NCBI GenBank assembly: GCA_947364395.1
Contig: CANASS010000044.1
Location: 1-16,798 of the forward strand
Source of the DNA: an uncultured bacterium
Lineage (GTDB): Bacteria > Bacillota > Clostridia > Oscillospirales > Oscillospiraceae
Direction: 5' to 3'
Length of the DNA stretch: 16,798 nucleotides
Shown: piece after piece, positions 12,311 to 16,798 of the stretch
Layout of the letters: every line of letters starts with the position of its first letter
Position numbering within the stretch: position 1 is the first letter of the stretch
The notes under the pieces: generated by a model
What the model was told of the DNA's origin: nothing
Seen by the model: the letters and a program-made list of their open reading frames with translations, nothing else
The model's database searches: none
Translations under genes and position numbers: made by a program

Positions 12311-13868
12311 GGACCTTTTTATTTTTGGTTAAGCGCCGCCACTCTTTTTCCCGTATTTTGAGAAAAGTGATTACCGAATTTTTGTAGCCGGGGTCGTCTG
12401 TCGGAGTTACCAGGCGCAGCGCTAATCTAAAACACTCCCCGTGTTCCGAAATTTCTTTCAAAACCATCGCCGTGTTGGGCCGAGTATCCTCCAGTATATA
12501 ATCCGGGTCTGCTATTATCACAGGGAGATATGAGTAAAAGCGCTCATAATCACCGGGGTGCCGCTCCTGGATGTGCTTGATCCGCTCAGCAGTAATAATG
12601 ACCTCACTGGTTCGGATATCCGGCGTGACACAGCTGTATATCTGCCTGTCCAAATCGCATATCTTTTTCACGCCAAACACCCCGCTTGTTCTCTCTACGG
12701 GTATTGTAACATTTTTCTTGGAATTATCAAGAGTTTTTGCGGCTGTAACCCTCCCAACTCCCACAACCTGCGACCGATCCCCCTGCCGCTTGAGCCCGGT
12801 CTGTCGGCAGAAATCCTTTTCCCGGGCCCGCCATGCGGAGAGCTTGGCCGCCGCCTCCCCGGTGTCCAGCCCCGCCCCGCTCATGGCGGCGTACTCCCGC
12901 TTCCAGCGCCGGATCTGCCGCTCGATGTACCGCTGCTGCCGGCCCGCCTCGTACAGGGTCAGGTCCTTCCCGTTGTAGGTCACGGTCTGGCTTTCGTACC
13001 GCTCCAGCAGAGCGGGAGAGTAGGCCCGGGGCGCGCCCTCGACGTAGGGTCCGAAGCTGTGGCTGCAATTCCAGCCGCACAGCCCCGGCCCGGTGCCGTA
13101 GCCGGTGGACGATACAAAATCAGGGTATTTGCCGCTGCGCCCGCTCCGGCTGAAAATCTGCCCCTGCCACACCGCGTGACTGGGCCGGGCTCCCCGGTGG
13201 GCGGTGGTCTCCACCAAATCGGTCCCAAGCTCGTCCATCAGCGCGATCTGGGCCTTTGCCGCCGTCTGATTGCACCCGGTCACCACGGCCCGGCGGACCG
13301 CCACCTCCAACGCGTCGGTGTGGCCGCTGGGGTAGGTGACGGACGCCACCCCCTGGCGGGCCAGATCCTTGATGGTATTTCGGATGGCGGCGTTGTAGTC
13401 GAAGCCCCCGGAGGCGATCTGGAGCCAGGCACGGTCCAGGGCGTTTTCAAATTGCTTTGTAGCGGTGTGGGCGGTGGTCCGGGTCAGGTTCTCAAACACC
13501 CCGCCTGTCTGGGCCAACCCGGAACGCAGCGCCGCCCGCACCCCGGCGGCGGCCAGCGGGTCCACCGATCCCATCCCGGCGGCGGCGTAGATCGCCGCGT
13601 CCGCCGAAAGAGACTTTTCCACGGCCTGCTCCATCAGCCGCTTCAGCTCCTCCCGGCTTCTCCCAGTGAGGGCGGACAGCCGGGCCTCAATCTCGTCCTC
13701 CGCCAGCCCCATGGCCCGCAGACGCTGGTGCTGGTGCTGGGCGGCGGGGATGTAGAAGTCGTATTCCCGGATGCGCCGGGCCATGTCCAGGAGGATATCT
13801 TGCTCCGCCTGGGAGTACAGCCGCACCAGCCGGTCCGGGAGCCCCGCCAAATATTCCGGGGCCAGCAT
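12294..13868 (-). CDS. Minor capsid protein with C-terminal PBECR2-like nuclease domain
   Basis: The 524-aa protein starts MLAPEYLAGLPDRLVRLYSQ (13868), joined to the portal stop as TGATG. Residues 1 to about 370 match the phage minor capsid protein 2 family (PF06152, a MuF-like group), with VVTGCNQTAAKAQIALMDEL, TTAHRGARPSHAVWQGQIFS and the Cys/His segment CGWNCSHSFGPYVEG. Residues about 395-522 look like PBECR2, a BECR-fold nuclease domain appended to such proteins: IKHIQERHPGDYERF, DPDYILEDTRPNTAMVL, KNSVITFLKIREKEWRRL and a final LYKSE. Candidate active residues are His437, Arg436 and Lys497. Composition turns AT-rich from about residue 378, right at the domain junction. Known MuF-toxin fusions are thought to travel with the virion; nuclease activity is inferred. 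Confidence 0.85.
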   Translation of the reverse strand: MLAPEYLAGLPDRLVRLYSQAEQDILLDMARRIREYDFYIPAAQHQHQRLRAMGLAEDEIEARLSALTGRSREELKRLMEQAVEKSLSADAAIYAAAGMGSVDPLAAAGVRAALRSGLAQTGGVFENLTRTTAHTATKQFENALDRAWLQIASGGFDYNAAIRNTIKDLARQGVASVTYPSGHTDALEVAVRRAVVTGCNQTAAKAQIALMDELGTDLVETTAHRGARPSHAVWQGQIFSRSGRSGKYPDFVSSTGYGTGPGLCGWNCSHSFGPYVEGAPRAYSPALLERYESQTVTYNGKDLTLYEAGRQQRYIERQIRRWKREYAAMSGAGLDTGEAAAKLSAWRAREKDFCRQTGLKRQGDRSQVVGVGRVTAAKTLDNSKKNVTIPVERTSGVFGVKKICDLDRQIYSCVTPDIRTSEVIITAERIKHIQERHPGDYERFYSYLPVIIADPDYILEDTRPNTAMVLKEISEHGECFRLALRLVTPTDDPGYKNSVITFLKIREKEWRRLTKNKKVLYKSE

Positions 13869-15226
13869 CACACAAGCCCATAGGGGTCCCGGCCCTGGTC
13901 CGGCGGGCACATGGCCTTGGCCGTGCGCTCGTTCTCGCCGTACCACTTCTTTCGGAACTCCCACTTCTGCATGATGCCGTCCCGCACCTCCTGAAGGTCC
14001 CGCTGGCGGGTGCTGTCCGCGTCCTCGATGATGGAGTCGTCGAAGTTCACCACCGTCTCAAACCCTGTCCCCAGCCCCAGCAGGGAGGCCACCGCGTCCA
14101 CCAGCCCAACCAGCGCCCGTTCCAGCAGGAGCTCGTGCTTTTTCAGGCTTTGGAACAGGTCGGACTTGTCACTGACCACCTCCTTGGCGGTCTTGACCCG
14201 GCCCTGGTCGAAGCTGTAGCGGTCGTCTCCCATGCCGCACTTGTAAGACAGCAGGGCCAGCCCGGATTTGATGGCCGCCTCGTGGGCCTCGTGGCGCAGC
14301 TCCATATTGTGCTCCACGATTTTGTTTTCCGCGCCCTCCATGGACGGGACGGCGTAAAACTCCGTGTCGTTGTCGTCGAACACCGGCACGGCGGAGCCGT
14401 CCTCCTCCATAGCTATCCGGGCCATGGTGACGGGCACGGTGATCCGCTTGCGGCCCAGCCGAAATTCGTTCTGGTAGCTGTCGTACACCAGGTCCACGCC
14501 CTCCAGCTGGTCGATGGCGTTGGCAAATACAGAGATTCCCATGGGGCAGTTCAGGTCCACGTTGTTGACGATGTTGGGACGGATGAGCTGGAACAGCGGC
14601 ACGGCGGAACCGGTGTTCACCTCCGGCTTCACCCCCTCCGGCAAATCCAGCTCGGTGAGCACATTTCCCTGCCGCCGGAACAGGTGGTTCTCCAGCAGGT
14701 AAAAGCCGTGCTCATCCCGCCGGTGGATGGTAAGGGTGAGCTGCTTTTCCTTTCCCGCCGCCCGCTCGCTGGCAAAGGCGCAGTCCAGCACCTCCCCGTT
14801 GTCCCAGACCAGTGGATAGATGAGCCCCGCCCGCACATAGTCGATGCGGACCCTGTCCCTATCCAGGTACTCCACAAAGGCCCCCGCCCCCAGGGCAAAG
14901 GCCAGCTCCAGCAGCTGGTTGGCCCGGACCCGGAAGTTGTTGTCCTCCAGCACCTGGTGGACCCGCTCGTTCACCGTGGCCTCGCTGACCACGATGTCCA
15001 CCTTCTCGTTCAGCGCCAGGTTTGCCCAGTCCTCCGGGATTGTCTTGGCCATGCCCAGGGTTTTGCGGGTCCGGGTCACCTTGCGCCTGCCGTTGTACTG
15101 CCGGTAACAGTGAAAAGCGGGCACCTTGCCCTGATACCAGCTCTGCCACAGATGGATCAGGCTGTACCAGCTGTCGTCCACACAGCCAAAGCCCCTGCTT
15201 TTCAGGTATTGCGTGACGGCCCTCAC
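13868..15226 (-). CDS. Portal protein (SPP1 Gp6 family)
   Basis: The 452-aa protein forms the dodecameric DNA gate at the head vertex. It follows the SPP1-type portal order (PF05133): a charged N-terminal region, KTIPEDWANLALNEKVDIVV, ANQLLELAFALGAGAFVEYL, a wing with GLIYPLVWDNGEVLDCAFAS, then the stem and crown, including PLFQLIRPNIVNNVDLNCPM, GISVFANAIDQLEGVDLVYD, and GRVKTAKEVVSDKSDLFQSL. The start is GTG, sharing GTGA with the terminase stop, with GGGGTG about 5 nt upstream. The end shares TGATG with the minor capsid gene. Length is usual for the family. No anomalies. Confidence 0.93.
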   Translation of the reverse strand: MRAVTQYLKSRGFGCVDDSWYSLIHLWQSWYQGKVPAFHCYRQYNGRRKVTRTRKTLGMAKTIPEDWANLALNEKVDIVVSEATVNERVHQVLEDNNFRVRANQLLELAFALGAGAFVEYLDRDRVRIDYVRAGLIYPLVWDNGEVLDCAFASERAAGKEKQLTLTIHRRDEHGFYLLENHLFRRQGNVLTELDLPEGVKPEVNTGSAVPLFQLIRPNIVNNVDLNCPMGISVFANAIDQLEGVDLVYDSYQNEFRLGRKRITVPVTMARIAMEEDGSAVPVFDDNDTEFYAVPSMEGAENKIVEHNMELRHEAHEAAIKSGLALLSYKCGMGDDRYSFDQGRVKTAKEVVSDKSDLFQSLKKHELLLERALVGLVDAVASLLGLGTGFETVVNFDDSIIEDADSTRQRDLQEVRDGIMQKWEFRKKWYGENERTAKAMCPPDQGRDPYGLV

Positions 15227-16539
15227 GTGCCCACCCCTTTCAAGCCGAGATACAAAATGTCATTCTGGACAGGCTCGGTGGAATACTCCATGCTGTCCAG
15301 GCTGTCAATGTTGGTGGAGCCGTCGTCCAGCCGCACGTCCTCCAAAGGCTTTTTGGGGTCATAGACGGCCTCCTTCAGGGCTCGTATGGTGTTGGCGCAC
15401 CCCGCGCACACGCTGAACCGCCCCTGGGCCATCAGGCTGTTGTAGAAGGCCGCCCGGTCATGGATGGGCCCCTTGACGGCGTTGCGGATCTCGATGCCCA
15501 GGCCCGCCCGGGCGGCGGCGATGGTCAGGCCCTGGATCATGGTCTGCTCCGCGCTGTCGCACCGTGCCTCATACACCCGCCAGCGGACCTTGGCCCGCCG
15601 GACGAAGTCCACAAAGGCGTCCTCCACCTGCTTGGGGGACAGCACCCCGTCTTTTTTGTTGTTGTGATAATACTCATCCAGCACTACCACTGACCCCATC
15701 CCCTGCGTAAAGCCGGTGAGGGTGAAGGAGTGGGCGGAGCCAGTGCCGCCGAAGTCCACGCCGATGGCGGCGTACTGGATGGGCGGCGGGGCGTCGATGA
15801 CGTACCGGCCCGGCTCATTGGCGAACTGGGGATAGACCAGGCCGTCGGTCGGCGCCCATTCGCCCCGGATAAACCGGCGGTAGAACACGCCGGAGAACAT
15901 CCGCTGATAGCGCTCCCTGGTCTTAGCGGACAGGCTCAGATTGTCCTCCATGAGGAAGTGCAGGTGATAGATCCGCTTTTCCTCCGCCTTGTCGATCAGC
16001 TCTGTTTTGACGTAGTGGGCGGGGCTCTCCGGGTTGCAGTTCAACCACACTTTGGCCCCCTCCACGCTGCACCGCCCCATCATCTGCTCGATGAAGTTTC
16101 TGGGGAACAGCGCCGCCTCGTCCGCCAGCGCCCCTGCGGCGGTGAGGCCCTGGAGCCGGTCCTGGCTGCGCTCATTGTGGGCGTCGTAGAGGTAGTAGGT
16201 GTTTGTCCCCACCTCCAGCCGGGCCTCGTCGCCGCTGCGCACGTAGGCATAGGGCAGGCCCCAGTGCTCTATGATTTGGAGGGCCGGGCCGATAACATTC
16301 TTTTTCAACGCGCCTATGGTCTTGCCCGCCAGGATGAAGGTTTCACCCTCAAACGTGCTCAGCGACCACAGGAAGAACCCGCAGATCATAGCTACCGTCT
16401 TGCCGGAACGAATGGCGCCGTCGGCAATGACAACGTCCCGATTCCGATATGGGCTGCCGACCTCCCACCAGCTCAGCACAAGCTGCTGCTTCCGGGAGAA
16501 TGGCTTGAAGTCAAAGCCCCTGGTCTGTTTCTTTCGCAT
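15223..16539 (-). CDS. terL: Terminase large subunit (ATPase-nuclease)
   Basis: The 438-aa motor protein pumps DNA into the prohead and cuts it. The ATPase half shows the Walker A-like GAIRSGKT (residues 41-48), Walker B ALADEA with Asp140-Glu141, and coupling motif NCNP near 168-170. The nuclease half has the RNase H-like acidic residues Asp262 in GVDFGG, Asp328 in CDSAE and Asp412/Asp415 in DSLDSMEY. This fits the PBSX/SPP1-type terminase (Terminase_3). An upstream ATG (16557) is possible, but MRKKQTRGF at 16539 has GGAGG 6 nt before it. It overlaps the small subunit gene by 29 nt and ends in GTGA with the portal. Confidence 0.95.
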   Translation of the reverse strand: MRKKQTRGFDFKPFSRKQQLVLSWWEVGSPYRNRDVVIADGAIRSGKTVAMICGFFLWSLSTFEGETFILAGKTIGALKKNVIGPALQIIEHWGLPYAYVRSGDEARLEVGTNTYYLYDAHNERSQDRLQGLTAAGALADEAALFPRNFIEQMMGRCSVEGAKVWLNCNPESPAHYVKTELIDKAEEKRIYHLHFLMEDNLSLSAKTRERYQRMFSGVFYRRFIRGEWAPTDGLVYPQFANEPGRYVIDAPPPIQYAAIGVDFGGTGSAHSFTLTGFTQGMGSVVVLDEYYHNNKKDGVLSPKQVEDAFVDFVRRAKVRWRVYEARCDSAEQTMIQGLTIAAARAGLGIEIRNAVKGPIHDRAAFYNSLMAQGRFSVCAGCANTIRALKEAVYDPKKPLEDVRLDDGSTNIDSLDSMEYSTEPVQNDILYLGLKGVGT

Positions 16540-16798
16540 ACAGCGCCTCCACCTCATCTCTGCTGGGCCGGACGGCCTTTAGGAAACTGTCCAGGGCCCC
16601 CGCATCCTCGGCGGACCGCCCCTCGCCGCCCTCCTTCCAGCCATAGCAGCAACTCAGCGCGAACTTGGCCCCCCGGACCCCTTTCCCGTCCAGCCTGGAG
16701 GCCCAGTAATCCTCCATTCTGGCCCGCGCCCGCTCGACGACCGCGCTGTAATCCTCCAGGCCGCCGTAGCTGCTCCACGTCTCCCGGGTGATCCCCAG
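16511..16798 (-). CDS. terS: Terminase small subunit, C-terminal part (cut by window edge)
   Basis: The frame is open from the right edge (96 codons including the stop); the N terminus is outside. The visible part runs LGITRETWSSYGGLEDYSAV, VERARARMEDYWASRL, GAKFALSCCYGWKEG and ends KAVRPSRDEVEALYAKETD. The end of a helix-turn-helix-like segment, then ERARxRxExYW and the NxYGWKE-like motif, matches the gp3-type DNA-packaging protein family (PF16677-like), which recognises pac or cos DNA and feeds it to the large subunit. Position directly before the large subunit with overlapping ends is typical. An internal ATG at 16717 is not the start, since the homologous region clearly extends upstream. 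Confidence 0.88.
   Translation of the reverse strand: MGITRETWSSYGGLEDYSAVVERARARMEDYWASRLDGKGVRGAKFALSCCYGWKEGGEGRSAEDAGALDSFLKAVRPSRDEVEALYAKETDQGL

Noticed and set aside
14135..15364. Plus-strand open frame of 409 codons opposite the portal
   Set aside because: Shadow of the portal gene, with the same His/Val/Leu-rich character as other antisense frames here.
1..16798. CRISPR array, tRNA genes, insertion sequences or integrase/attachment sites
   Set aside because: No regularly spaced repeats, no cloverleaf with a T-loop, and no transposase or integrase frame were seen; the window is all late structural genes apart from the RNA/KTR unit.

Overview
The window is the structural and packaging half of a tailed phage (siphovirus) genome or prophage. 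Every real gene reads on the minus strand, so the order of transcription runs from the right end to the left. The DNA is GC-rich with GC-rich wobble positions. The proteins resemble those of phages and prophages of gut Clostridia (Oscillospiraceae-like Firmicutes); that host assignment is inferred from protein style, since no host gene is present.

Layout in transcription order. Packaging: small terminase (cut by the right edge), large terminase, SPP1-type portal. Head: a minor capsid protein carrying a PBECR2-like nuclease tip at its C terminus; then a low-GC insert holding a consensus promoter, a structured non-coding RNA, a 48-aa zinc-ribbon protein and an intrinsic terminator; then a Gp20-type scaffold and an HK97-fold major capsid protein with an extra C-terminal beta-sandwich. 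Connector and tail completion: a gp6-like connector, a DUF6751-like protein, a minor capsid/tail-completion protein and a probable tail terminator. Tail: tail tube protein, two chaperone-position proteins (DUF6673-like and Gp15), a second zinc-ribbon miniprotein, the tape measure, a short Dit, two unusual structural proteins, the tail endopeptidase/tip with H-x-H repeats, and the start of a tail fibre cut by the left edge.

Genes are packed tightly, mostly joined by ATGA, GTGA or TGATG overlaps or gaps of a few bases, which points to translational coupling in one late operon. The exception is 11861-12293. There the composition turns AT-rich, non-coding DNA appears, and a transcription unit with its own signals sits between the minor capsid and scaffold genes. 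The low-GC stretch begins inside the minor capsid gene, exactly at the boundary with its nuclease domain, so tip, RNA and zinc ribbon may have arrived or been exchanged together.

The most notable item is the RNA at about 12124-12278. It has a sigma70 promoter (TTTACA, 17 bp, TATAAT), ends that pair with each other, a predicted six-base-pair loop-loop interaction and a terminator hairpin. I do not recognise its family. Secondary points are the nuclease tip, a possible split Dit, a six-unit 20-residue repeat, a tandem duplication in a tail protein and the capsid fusion domain.
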